Source: Panulirus ornatus (lineage: Eukaryota > Arthropoda > Malacostraca > Decapoda > Palinuridae). Taken from it: a stretch of 64,000 nt of DNA. A program made the position numbers and the translations under genes. Of this stretch, positions 21,849-33,409 are shown in pieces (the stretch's first letter is position 1; every line of letters starts with the position of its first letter). The notes beneath the pieces were generated by a model. That model was given only the letters and a program-made list of their open reading frames with translations, was not told the DNA's origin and made no database searches. Location of the stretch: the NCBI RefSeq assembly GCF_036320965.1, contig NC_092286.1:25000477-25064476 (forward strand). The letters run 5' to 3'.

Positions 21849-23037
21849 GACCATGGCCCTCCCCAGCAGACCATCCAGGTTCACCTGACCATGGCCCTCC
21901 CCAGCAGACCATACACCTGACCATGGCCCTCCCAGCAGACCATACACCTGACCATGACCCTCCCAGCAGACCATACACCTGACCATGACCCTCCCCAGCA
22001 GACCATACACCTGACCATGGCCCTCCCAGCAGACCATACACCTGACCATGACCCTCCCAGCAGACCATACACCTGACCATGGCCCTCCCCAGCAGACCAT
22101 ACACCTGACCATGGCCCTCCCAGCAGACCATACACCTGACCATGGCCCTCCCAGCAGACCATACACCTGACCATGGCCCTCCCCAGCAGACCATACACCT
22201 GACCATGGCCCTCCCAGCAGACCATACACCTGACCATGGCCCTCCCAGCAGACCATACACCTGACCATGGCCCTCCCAGCAGACCATACACCTGACCATG
22301 ACCCTCCCAGCAGACCATACACCTGACCATGGCCCTCCCAGCAGACCATACACCTGACCATGGCCCTCCCAGCAGACCATACACCTGACCATGACCCTCC
22401 CAGCAGACCATACACCTGACCATGGCCCTCCCCAGCAGACCATACACCTGACCATGGCCCTCCCAGCAGACCATACACCTGACCATGGCCCTCCCAGCAG
22501 ACCATACACCTGACCATGGCCCTCCCCAGCAGACCATACACCTGACCATGGCCCTCCCAGCAGACCATACACCTGACCATGGCCCTCCCAGCAGACCATA
22601 CACCTGACCATGGCCCTCCCAGCAGACCATACACCTGACCATGACCCTCCCAGCAGACCATACACCTGACCATGGCCCTCCCAGCAGACCATACACCTGA
22701 CCATGGCCCTCCCAGCAGACCATACATCTGACCATGGCCCTCCCAGCAGACCATACACCAGACCATGGCCCTCCCCAGCAGACCATACACCTGACCGTGG
22801 CCCTCCCAGCAGACCATACATCTGACCATGACCCTCCCAGCAGACCATACACCTGACCATGGCCCTCCCAGCAGACCATACACCTGACCATGGCCCTCCC
22901 AGCAGACCATGGAGGTCCACCTGACCATGGCCCTCCCAGCAGACCATACACCAGACCATGGCCCTCCCAGCAGACCATACACCAGACCATGGCCCTCCCA
23001 GCAGACCATACACCAGACCATGGCCCTCCCAGCAGGT
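21849..23037. repeat. 31-bp minisatellite (CCATGGCCCTCCCAGCAGAC)
   Basis: About 38 units of 30-31 bp, CCATGGCCCTCCCAGCAGAC plus CATACACCTGA. Variants (CATGACCC; CCCCAGC) recur in blocks. Open frames of about 400 codons on the minus strand are repeat translations. Confidence 0.95.
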
Positions 23038-23109
23038 ACAGCCTAACGACCATTCGTCTCCTAACTACCACATGATGCCTTCGTGACCAGAATGATGGTT
23101 TAACTTGAA

Positions 23110-24160
23110 CCTCCCAGCCTGGCCTCTCACTCTCCCTCCCAGCCTGGCCTCTCACTATCCCTCCCAGCCTGGCCTCTCACTCACCCTCCCAGCCTGGCCT
23201 CTCACTCCCAGCCTGGCCTCTCACTCTCCCTCCCAGCCTGGTCTCTCACTCTCCCTCCCAGCCCGGCCTCTCACTCTCCCTCCCAGCCTGACATCTCACT
23301 CTCCCTCCCAGCCTGGCCTCTCACTCTCTCTTCCAGCCTGGCCTCTCACTCTCCCTCCCAGCCTGGCCTCTCACTCTCCCTCCCAGCCCGGCCTCTCACT
23401 CTCCCTCCCAGCCTGACATCTCACTCTCCCTCCCAGCCTGGCCTCTCACTCTCTCTTCCAGCCTGGCCTCTCACTCTCCCTCCCAGCCTGGTCTCTCACT
23501 CTCCCTCCCAGCCCGGCCTCTCACTCTCCCTCCCAGCCTGACATCTCACTCTCCCTCCCAGCCTGGCCTCTCACTCTCCCTCCCAGCCTGGCCTCTCACT
23601 CTCCCTCCCAGCCTGACATCTCACTCTCCCTCCCAGCCTGGCCTCTCACTCTCTCTTCCAGCCTGGCCTCTCACTCTCCCTCCCAGCCTGGCCTCTCACT
23701 CTCCCTCCCAGCCTGGCCTCTCACTCTCCCTTCCAGCCTGGCCTCTCACTCTCCCTCCCAGCCTGGCTTCTCACTCTCCCTCCCAGCCTGGCCTCTCACT
23801 CTCCCTTCCAGCCTGGCCTCTCACTCTCCCTCCCAGCCTGACATCTCACTCTCCCTCCCAGCCTGGCCTCTCACTCTCTCTTCCAGCCTGGCCTCTCACT
23901 CTCCCTCCCAGCCTGGCCTCTCACTCTCCCTCCCAGCCTGGCTTCTCACTCTCCCTCCCAGCCTAGCCTCTCACTCCCAGCCTGGCCTCTCACTCTCCCT
24001 TCCAGCCTGGCCTCTCACTCTCCCTCCCAGCCTGGCTTCTCACTCTCCCTCCCAGCCTGGCCTCTCACTCTCCCTTCCAGCCTGGCCTCTCACTCTCCCT
24101 CCCAGCCTGACATCTCACTCTCCCTCCCAGCCTGACCTCTCACTCTCCCTCCCAGTGTGG
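23110..24160. repeat. 25-bp minisatellite (CTCTCACTCTCCCTCCCAGC)
   Basis: About 42 units of 25 bp ending CTGGC. ACATCTC and TTCCAGC variants recur in a fixed order, a sign of higher-order duplication. Confidence 0.95.
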
Positions 24161-24299
24161 CCTCACCTCTCCCTTCACTCTCCCTCCTCAGCTCATGCCA
24201 GACCTCCTCTTCCTCCCCTCTCCTCCCTCCCCATCTTCCCTCCCCTTCTTCCGTCTGATAACGTCATGAGGGTCACCTCCCATTGTAACCCCACTGTCT

Positions 24300-24612
24300 T
24301 CCCCATCACGCACCCACCCCATCACGCACCCACCCCATCACGCACCCACCCCATCACGCACCCACCCCATCACACACCCACCCCATCACACACCCACCCC
24401 ATCACGCACCCACCCCATCACGCACCCACCCCATCACGCACCCACCCCATCACGCACCCACCCCATCACGCACCCACCCCATCACGCACCCACCCCATCA
24501 CGCACCCACCCCATCACGCACCCACCCCATCACGCACCCACCCCATCACGCACCCACCCCATCACGCACCCGCCCCATCACACACCTACCCCATCACACA
24601 CCCACCCCATCA
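24300..24612. repeat. 16-bp minisatellite (CATCACGCACCCACCC)
   Basis: About 19 units of 16 bp. Confidence 0.95.
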
Positions 24613-24829
24613 TCGCCCATTATGAGCCAGGCATTGTGGCCCCAGAACTTCATAATGACAGGTATTCCGTTACTCTGGTAACTTGGTATTCTTACACTGT
24701 GCCCACTGGTTGACCTCACAGCAATTACCTGTGACTCACACGACCCTCACAAGCGAAGGGGCGTCTCACATTGCCTTGTGCCTTTGCTCATAAACGTTGG
24801 ATGGGCTCAAACTGTCCCCCCATCATCAG

Positions 24830-25095
24830 TTACTGTGAAGGGGCGCCACCCACGCGTGGAGCTGAGCGGGCGTTGTGCCCATCTTTGAGAAAGGAGACAT
24901 TGAAGAAGGCGGGGCACTACCATCCAATGACCACTATGCCTTGTTAAGTCCTGGGAAAAGGTCGTTAGATCGTAAGTGGATAATGACCTCCTTACACAGA
25001 AGACGTTAACGACGTGAGAAACAGTTTGGAAGGGGAAAAAGAGGGTCACGTGTAAACATAGCTCTTAGATTTCCACGAGAGAGGGAGCTCTGTCT
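24830..25095 (+). pseudogene. LINE reverse transcriptase N-terminal fragment
   Basis: The plus strand reads AGVVPIFEKGDIEEGG, then SNDHYALLSPGKRSLDRKWI, which resembles the conserved start of CR1/Jockey-type reverse transcriptases (ANVxPIFKKGDKxxxxNYRPISLxxxxGKVxER). Frameshifts lie between the blocks and no catalytic FADD motif is left. The element is a decayed fragment, and its orientation is plus. Confidence 0.5.
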
Positions 25096-25319
25096 CCTGA
25101 GAGAAATGAGACAGCCTGTGTGAGGCGTTTGTATGTGGACTAACCACAACCCCGCATCCATTTGGATCTGTACCACATGATGTGGCGCACGGTGATGCTC
25201 CATCAACAAGGATCGAATCTCATTTTGTGGCTACATCAACTTAGTCGAAGGGAAGAAAGATCATTCACTTTGGAAATGGACTTAGTCGATTAGAAGTAAC
25301 CGAATAGTCGCTTTTCAAA

Positions 25320-25387
25320 TAGCCTCCACGGACTAGTTGTTAGCATGTCCAGTTTTCAGACCATTGGTATCGGTTCGAGTCCTTTCT

Positions 25388-25390
<3 letters not shown>
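25320..25390 (+). repeat. tRNA-derived SINE head
   Basis: An A-box-like GGACTAGTTGTTAGC at about 25329 and a B box GGTTCGAGTCC at about 25372 lie at tRNA-like spacing, followed at once by (AT)n and the LINE tail. A tRNA-derived SINE fragment is likely; it is not a tRNA gene because the arms do not fold convincingly. Confidence 0.5.
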
Positions 25391-25449
<59 letters not shown>

Positions 25450-25482
25450 CTTTGTCGCTGTCTCCCGCGTTTGCGAGGTATA
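25390..25482 (-). mobile_element. LINE 3' extremity with composite tail
   Basis: On the minus strand ACCTCGCAAACGCGGGAGAC, AGCGACAAAGTAT, then about 26 A's and (TA)n. Only about 33 bp of the LINE 3' UTR remain. It matches the end at 13886-13925. Confidence 0.75.
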
Positions 25483-25502
25483 TATATATATATATATATG
25501 GT

Positions 25503-25655
25503 TGTATGTTTTGGACAGTCACATGTTTACTAAATGGCGTCGTAGCTTCGTCTCTTCGTTGTATATATCAACTGACTGTTATATTTCTCTCTTGTGTCTC
25601 CCCTGATGATGATGATGTGATTATGACACGAAAGTGCACTTGGGAACTTATCGAA
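25503..25655 (+). mobile_element. Penelope-like element 3' fragment (copy P2)
   Basis: TTGGACAGTCACATGTTTAC to GTGCACTTGGGAACTTATCG, homologous to P1, but the terminal TTTCATTTTCCCCGTGG block is missing and replaced by unrelated DNA at about 25652. It is preceded by (AT)n. Confidence 0.75.
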
Positions 25656-25728
25656 TTGGAATTGCGTCGGGAAACAAGCGGACCTGGTTAGACAGACGAG
25701 GATCCCGAATGGTCTGGTACGTGGAATG

Positions 25729-25863
<135 letters not shown>

Positions 25864-25961
25864 GGTCACAATGGCCTCCACCCTACCATAGGATGCTAAC
25901 AATCCATTTTCTTTTTCATTTTTTGTTTTTTGTTTTTGTTTTGTTTGCTTGCTGGCTTACC

Positions 25962-25980
25962 CCCCCCCCCCCCGGGGGGA
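25962..25980. repeat. C/G homopolymer pair
   Basis: About 15 C's followed by several G's, a small perfect foldback. Confidence 0.8.
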
Positions 25981-26025
25981 GGCAATTGTTTGTGGGATGA
26001 ACCACCCGGCTGACGCGATCGTATT

Positions 26026-26029
<4 letters not shown>

Positions 26030-26102
<73 letters not shown>
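26030..26102. repeat. (CT)n microsatellite
   Basis: Pure CT tract. Confidence 0.95.
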
Positions 26103-26103
<1 letters not shown>

Positions 26104-26164
26104 AGGGTTCTCTTCTGGCTCAGGGAATAGCTTTATAATGCCCCGTGTTTTCATTCTATTTTAA

Positions 26165-26697
26165 GTTGTGCTTTTCGCCTCTCCTCACCTCACCTCATCT
26201 CTCCTCTCCTCACCTCATCTCTCCTCACCCCACCTCTCCTCACCTCACCTCACCTCACCTCTCCTCACCTTACCTCACCTCACCTCACCTCTCCTCACCT
26301 CACCTCACCTCCACCTCACCTCACCTCACCTCACCTCACCTCTCCTCCACCTCTCCTCTCCTCTCCTCACCTCACCTCACCTCACCTCACCTCACCTCAC
26401 CTCACCTCTCCTCCACCTCTCCTCTCCTCACCTCACCTCACCTCACCTCACCTCACCTCACCTCTCCTCCACCTCACCTCACCTCACCTCTCCTCACCTC
26501 ACCTCTCCTCCACCTCACCTCATCTCTCCTCACCTCATCTCTCCTCACCCCACCTCTCCTCACCTCACTTCATCTCACCTCTCCTCCACCTCACCTCTCC
26601 TCACCTCATCTCACCTCACCTCTCCTCACCTCACCTCACCTCACCTCACCTCTCCTCCACCTCACCTCACCTCACCTCACCTCACCTCACCTCACCT
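26165..26697. repeat. CACCT/CTCCT 5-bp repeat array
   Basis: A 5-bp period mixing CACCT, CTCCT, CATCT and CCACCT. Frames reading LTSPHLSS are artefacts. Confidence 0.95.
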
Positions 26698-26825
26698 GTG
26701 TTATCTGAAGGTGTTGGGTCACCGCATGGGATCAAATTGTCCCACCAAATCCCTTAGGCCAGAATGTTGGACACCTGGAATTAAAACTAACTCACATTTT
26801 ATCACTTATCTCTATAATCCGGTTA

Positions 26826-27160
<335 letters not shown>

Positions 27161-27168
27161 CAAAACAT

Positions 27169-27329
27169 ACATGTTTACCAAATGGCGTCGTAACTTCGTC
27201 TCTTCGATGTATATCAACTGACTGTTATATTTCTCTCTTGTGTCTCCCCTGATGATGATGATGATGTGATTATGACACGAAAGTGCACTTGGGAACTTTT
27301 CGTGTTTCATTTTCCCCGTGGACTCATAG

Positions 27330-27333
<4 letters not shown>
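27169..27333 (+). mobile_element. Penelope-like element 3' terminus (copy P4, right arm of foldback)
   Basis: Plus-strand copy of the same 160-bp tail, essentially identical to P3 in reverse complement. The arms are separated by only about 15-20 bp (around 27155-27172). Confidence 0.85.

Positions 27334-27415
<82 letters not shown>
27333..27415. repeat. (AT)n microsatellite
   Basis: AT tract on the outer right side of the PLE foldback, mirroring the one on the left. Confidence 0.95.
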
Positions 27416-27417
<2 letters not shown>

Positions 27418-27599
27418 GTAATGCTCAGCTTGTGAAGCCGTGGTGGAAGTAGTGGGAGAGTGGATGGGAGAGCGTTGAGGGAGAGTGGCGGAAGAGCAGT
27501 AGGGGAGAGTGAGAGGTGGTCGGGAGAGTATTGGGAGAGAGTGGCCGTGGCTAGTGGGTGAGAGGTGGGGCCACGACCAGACGACCAGCCCACTGGGGG

Positions 27600-28625
27600 G
27601 CCCCAGCTCTCACTCTGCTCAGTCCTCTCACTCTGCTCACCACTCTCACTCTGCTCAGTCCTCCTACTCTGCTCACCACTCTCACTCTGCTCAGTACTCT
27701 CACTATGCTCAGTACTCTCACTCCTCTCAGTCTTCTCACTCTGCTCAGTCCTCTCACTCTGCTCAGTACTCTCACTCTGCTCTGTCCTCTCACTCTGCTC
27801 AGCACTCTCACTCTCCTCAGTCCTCTCACTCTGCTCAGTACTCTTACTCTGCTCAGTCCTCTCACTCTGCTCAGTCCTCTCACTCTGCTCAGTACTCTCA
27901 CTCTGCTCAGTACTCTCACTCTCCTCAGCACTCTCACTCTCCTCAGTCCTCTCACTCTGCTCAGTCCTCTCACTATGCTCAGTCCTCTCACTCTGCTCAG
28001 TTCTCTCACTCTGCTCAGTACTCTCACTCTGCTCAGTCCTCTTACTCTGCTCAGTCCTCTCACCCTGCTCAGTCCTCTCACTCTGCTCAGTACTCTCACT
28101 CTGCTCAGTACTCTCACCCTGCTCAGTACTCTCACTCTGCTCAGTCCTCTCACTCTGCTCAGTCCTCTCACTCTGCTCAGTCCTCTTACTCTGCTCAGTC
28201 CTCTCACCCTGCTCAGTCCTCTCACTCTGCTCAGTACTCTCACTCTGCTCAGTACTCTCACCCTGCTAAGCACTCTCACTCTGCTCAGTCCTCTCACTCT
28301 GCTCAGTCCTCTCACTCTGCTCAGTCCTCTCACTCTGCTCAGTACTCTCACTCTGCTCAGCACTCTCACTCTGCTCAGCACTCTCACTCTGCTCAGTACT
28401 CTCACTCTGCTCAGCACTCTCACTCTGCTCAGCACTCTCACTCTGCTCAGTCCTCTCACTCTGCTCAGTACTCTCACTCTGCTCAGTACTCTCACTCTGC
28501 TCAGTACTCACTCTGCTCAGTCCTCTCACTCTGCTCAGTCCTCTCACTCTGCTCAGTCCTCTCACTCTGCTCAGTCCTCTCACTCTGCTCAGTACTCTCA
28601 CTCTGCTCAGTACTCTCACCATTGC
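27600..28625. repeat. 18-bp minisatellite (CTCTCACTCTGCTCAGTC)
   Basis: About 57 units of 18 bp; CAGTC, CAGTA and CAGCA variants alternate. Multiple frames are open across it because the unit length is a multiple of 3. Confidence 0.97.
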
Positions 28626-28639
28626 CGTCCATAAGAACA

Positions 28640-28965
28640 CACACACGACCAGGGCTTGAACCCCTGTGTGGGGGGTGGGGGGGGAGGGGGGGTGTTCCAC
28701 CTGGAGGAGCTGTTACTGACCTGACCTTGACCTCCAGGCACCGCTTGCTGACCTCTGACCTCAGGGGCATCAGCCAAACCCGGAATCAGAACCATCTGAT
28801 TATGTACTACAGATGGTTATACAGATGGCTGTCCGGTATGTTACGTGGGGTAATGTGCCAGCTGGGCGGGATGGACGAGGGAGCCAGCTGGTGGCTACGG
28901 GGCAGAATGTAGAACCGGCTGTGGAGGTACAGAACCAGCTGTAGAGGTACAGAACCAGCTGTAGA
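28640..28965. other. Low-copy spacer with a short GTACAGAACCAGCTG repeat
   Basis: G-rich start, then mixed DNA and three copies of a 21-bp repeat at about 28908-28970. No gene recognised. Confidence 0.4.
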
Positions 28966-31955
28966 GGTGCATGCCGTGCCTCGCCCTCCTCACCAGGGGG
29001 GGGGAGGTCACCTCACGCCGTGCCTCGCCCTCCTCACCAGGGGGGGAGGTCACCTCACCAGGGGGGGGAGGTCACCTCACCAGGGGGGAGGTCACCTCAC
29101 CAGGGGGAGGGGAGGTCACCTCACCAGGGGGGGAGGTCACCTCACGCCGTGCCTCGCCCTCCTCACCAGGGGGGAGGTCACCTCACCAGGGGGAGGTCAC
29201 CTCACCAGGGGGGGAGGTCACCTCACCAGGGGGAGGTCACCTCACCAGGGGGAGGGGAGGTCACCTCACGCCATGCCTCGCCCTCCTCACCAGGGCGGGG
29301 GGGGAGGACACCTCACCAGGGGGGGAGGTCACCTCACGCCGTGCCTCGCCCTCCTCACCAGGGCGGGGGGGAGGTCACCTCACCAGGGGGAGGGGAGGTC
29401 ACCTCACGCCGTGCCTCGCCCTCCTCACCAGGGGGGGAGGTCACCTCACCAGGGGGGAGGTCACCTCACCAGGGGGAGGGGAGGTCACCTCACGCCGTGC
29501 TTCGCCCTCCTCACCAGGGGGGAGGTCACCTCACCAGGGGGGAGGTCACCTCACCAGGTGGAGGGGAGGTCACCTCACCAGGGGGGAAGTCACCTCACCA
29601 GGGGGAGGTCACCTCACCAGGAGGGGAGGTCACCTCACCAAGGGGGAGGTCACCTCACGCCGTGCCTCGCCCTCCTCACCAGGGGGGGAGGTCACCTCAC
29701 GCCTTGCCTCGCCCTCCTCACCAGGGGGGGAGGTCACCTCACGCCTTGCCTCGCCCTCCTCACCAGGGGGGAGGTCACCTAACGCCGTGCCTCGCCCTCC
29801 TCACCAGGGGGGAGGTCACCTCACCAGGGGGGAGGTCACCTCACCAGGGGGGAGTCACCTCACGCCGTGCCTCGCCCTCCTTACCAGATGGGGGAAGGTC
29901 ACCTCACCAGGGGGGAGGTCACCTCACCAGGGGAGGGGAGGTCACCTCACCAGGGGAGGGGGAGGTCACCTCACCAGGGGAGAGGGAGGTCACCTCACCA
30001 GGGGGGGAGTCACCTCACGCCGTGCCTCGCCCTCCTTACCAGGGGGGGGAGGTCACCTCACCAGGGGGGAGGTCACCTCACCAGGGGAGGGGGAGGTCAC
30101 CTCACCAGGGGAGGGGGAGGTCTCCTCACCAGGGGAGGAGGGGAGGTCACCTCACGCCGTGCCTCGCCCTCCTCACCAGGGCGGGGGGCAGGTCACCTCA
30201 CCAGGGGAGGTCACCTCACGCCGTGCCTCGCCCTCCTCACCAGGGCGGGGGAGGTCACCTCACCAGGGGGAGGTCACCTCACCAGGGGGAGGGGAGGTCA
30301 CCTCACCAGGGGGGAGGTCACCTCACCAGGGGGGAGGTCACCTCACCAGGGGGGAGGTCACCTCACCAGGGGGGGAGGTCACCTCACCAGGGGGGAGGTC
30401 ACCTCACCAGGGGGGGAGGTCACCTCACGCCGTGCCTCGCCCTCCTCACCAGGGGGGGAGGTCACCTCACCAGGGGGAGGTCACCTCACCAGGAGGGGAG
30501 GTCACCTCACCAGGGGGAGGTCACCTCACCAGGGCGGGGGAGGTCACCTCACCAGGGGGGAGGTCACCTCACCAGGGGGAGGGGAGGTCACCTCACCAGG
30601 GGGAGGTCACCTCACGCCGTGCCTCGCCCTCCTCACCAGGGGGAGGGGAGGTCACCTCACCAGGGGGGAGGTCACCTCACCAGGGGAAGGGGAGGTCACC
30701 TCACCAGGGGGGGAGGTCACCTCACGCCGTGCCTCGCCCTAATCACCAGGGGGGAGGTCACCTCACCAGGGGGAGGTCACCTCACCAGGGGGAGGGGAGG
30801 TCACCTCACGCCGTTCCTCGCCCTCCTCACCAGGGGGGAGGTCACCTCACCAGGAGGGGAGGTCACCTCACCAGGGGGGGAGGTCACCTCACCAGGGGGA
30901 GGTCACCTCACGCCGTGCCTCGCCCTCCTCACCAGGGGGAGGTGAGGTCACCTCACCAGGGGGGGAGGTCACCTCACCAGGGGGAGGGGAGGTCACCTCA
31001 CGCCGTGCCTCGCCCTCCTCACAAGGGGGAGGGGAGGTCACCTCACCAGGGGGAGGTCACCTCACCAGGGGGAGGAGAGGTCACCTCACCAGTGGGGAGG
31101 TCACCTCACGCCGTGCCTCGCCCTCCTCACCAGGGGGGGAGGTCACCTCACCAGGGGGAGGTCACCTCACCAGGGGGAGGTCATCTCACCAGGGGGGGAG
31201 GTCATCTCACGCCGTGCCTCGCCCTCCTCACCAGGGGGGGAGGTCACCTCACCAGGGGGGAGGTCACCTCACCAGGGGGAGGGGAGGTCACCTCACGCCG
31301 TGCCTCGCCCTCCTCACCAGGGGGAGGTCACCTCATCAGGGGGAGGGGAGGTCACTTCACCAGGGGGGAGGTCACCTCACGCCGTACCTCGCCCTCCTCA
31401 CCAGGACGGGGGGGAGGTCACCTCACCAGGGGGAGGTCACCTCACCAGGGGGGCAGGTCACCTCACGCCGTGCCTCGCCCTCCTCACCAGGGCGGGGGGG
31501 AGGTCACCTCACCAGGGGGGAGGTCACCTCACGCCGTGCCTCGCCCTCCTCACCAGGGCGGGGGGGAGGTCACCTCACGCCGTGCCTCGCCCTCCTCACC
31601 AGGGGGGGAGGTCACCTCACCAGGGGGGGAGGTCACCTCACGCCGTGCCTCGCCCTCCTCACCAGGGGGGGAGGTCACCTCACCAGGGGGGAGGTCACCT
31701 CATGCCGTGCCTCGCCCTCCTCACCAGGGAGGGGAGGTCACCTCACCAGGGAGGGGAGGTCACCTCACCAGGGGGGGAGGTCACCTCACGCCTTGCCTCG
31801 CCCTCCTCACCAGGGGAGGGAGGTCACCTCACCAGGGGGGAGGTCACCTCACGCCGTGCCTCGCCCTCCTCACCAGGGCGGGGGGGAGGTCACCTCACCA
31901 GGGGGGAGGTCACCTCACGCCGTGCCTCGCCCTCCTTACCAGGGGGGGGGGGGGA
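28965..31955. repeat. Two-unit minisatellite (GGTCACCTCACCAGGGGG)
   Basis: A short unit of about 20 bp (GGTCACCTCACCAGGGGG) is interspersed with a longer unit of about 41 bp in which GCCGTGCCTCGCCCTCCTC is inserted before CACCAGGGGG. G-run length varies between copies. The 1004-codon plus-strand frame is a repeat translation. Every unit contains AGGTCA. Confidence 0.97.
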
Positions 31956-32069
31956 TTCCACTGCCTGGCCTTTCCTGGTGAGTGAGGAGGCGGAGCCGCT
32001 TGTTAGCCTCTTCAGACTCTCACAACACCTCGAGTGCTGACTCAGACTTGGCAGCTTCCTCCCCCGCTG

Positions 32070-32088
32070 CGCCACACACACACACACA

Positions 32089-32132
<44 letters not shown>

Positions 32133-32147
32133 TACACACACACACAC

Positions 32148-32192
<45 letters not shown>
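32070..32192. repeat. (CA)n microsatellite
   Basis: CA tract with GA, TA and AA interruptions. Confidence 0.95.
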
Positions 32193-32193
<1 letters not shown>

Positions 32194-32439
32194 GGGTCTC
32201 CACGAATCAGGTTCTCCACGAAGCAGGATCTCCACTGTACTCAGGCGAGGGTAGGCTCACATGCGAAGATGTTTAGCTCCTCACTTGTCTCCTTTGATTA
32301 TTCGTCCTGGATGTATCCCAGGTCTGGTCGACGGGCCCCGACCAGTCGAGTTCTTCGCCCAGTTGGTCAGACTGGCTTCGACTTGGTGTCGACCAGGGGC
32401 GACACTGAGTCCCATTTGGTCCATTTTATGAGGATAATG

Positions 32440-32845
32440 AGGGGCTTCTGCTGGTGTGTGTCCGCTCCTCATATGTTTGAGGACAATATGAGGTGTGAGG
32501 TGGTTGGGTCGAGTTATGAGACGGTAAGAGAGATGTGTGGTAATCAAAAGAGTGTGGTTGACAGAGCAGAAGGTGTTTTGAAATGGTTTGGTCACATGGA
32601 GAGAATGAGTGAGGAAAGATTGACCAAGAGGATAAATGTGTCGGAGGTGGAGGGAGCAAGGAGAAGAGGGAGACCAAATTGGAGGTGGAAAGATGGAGTG
32701 AAAAAGATTTTGTGTGATCGGGGCCTGAACATGCAGGAGGGTGAAAGGCGTGCAAGGAATAGAGTGAATTGGAGCGATGTGGTATACCGGGGTCGACGTG
32801 CTGTCAATGGACTGAGCTCTTTTGCAATTATAAACGTAAAATAGT
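32440..32845 (+). pseudogene. LINE ORF2 C-terminal fragment
   Basis: The plus strand encodes VLKWFGHMERMSEERLTKRI, EVEGARRRGRPNWRWKDGVK, and GLNMQEGERRARNRVNWSDV. These are the classic motifs of the region after the reverse transcriptase in many arthropod LINEs (WxGHxxRM, RRGRPxxRWxD, and A.DRxxWR). It stays open for more than 120 codons and ends at a TAG at about 32842, so this copy is comparatively young. The 3' UTR is missing, and the minus-strand copy at 13886-14227 overlaps it. Confidence 0.85.
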
Positions 32846-32859
32846 GCCCACTACACGAC

Positions 32860-33000
32860 CCTCAAGACGACCAGGCTACACGACCCTCAAGACGACCAGG
32901 CTACACGACCCTCAAGACGTCCAATCAACACGACCCTTGAGACGACCAATCAACACGACCCTCGAGACGACCAGTCAACACGACCCCTCTCAGGACGACC
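32860..33000. repeat. 25-bp minisatellite (ACACGACCCTCAAGACGACC)
   Basis: Six units of about 24-25 bp, diverging towards the right. Confidence 0.9.
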
Positions 33001-33049
33001 CCCCTCCCTCCCCCCCTACTTGACAGAAACCAACATGGAGATGGTCGTG

Positions 33050-33245
33050 TCTCCTCCCCTGCTCCCCTCTCCTCCCCTTCCCCATCACTTGACCTTATTA
33101 CTTACCTCCCCTCTCCCCTCCCCTCTCCCCTCCGCTCTCCCCTCCCCTCTCCCCTCCCCTCCCCACCCGCCCCTCCCACCATCACCACCCCCTCCCTCCC
33201 CTGATTCCCCCTCCCCTCCCCCCTTACTCCACTCCCCCCCCGCAT
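33050..33245. repeat. CCCCT/CTCCC pyrimidine-rich tract
   Basis: Nearly pure pyrimidine plus strand with CTCCCCTCCC periodicity. Confidence 0.8.
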
Positions 33246-33409
33246 GGGTGGCAGGGGGTGACCAGTGTGTTGTCCCAAGACCAGGTGCGGGGAGACTGGA
33301 CAACCTGGAGGGGACAGGGGTCTAGTGAGACACTAGGGAGGAGGGGACAGGGTTGGAGGCTTGGTGGAGTGGACAACCTGGAGGGGACAGTCAGGCACAC
33401 TGTGGATTG

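Noticed and set aside
24300..24612. CRISPR-like regular repeat
   Set aside because: Units are contiguous with no unique spacers; the window is eukaryotic.
28971..31985. 1004-codon plus-strand frame
   Set aside because: Repeat translation of the 20/41-bp array.
32860..33000. Telomere-like or subtelomeric repeat
   Set aside because: No TTAGG-type arthropod telomere repeat is present anywhere in the window.
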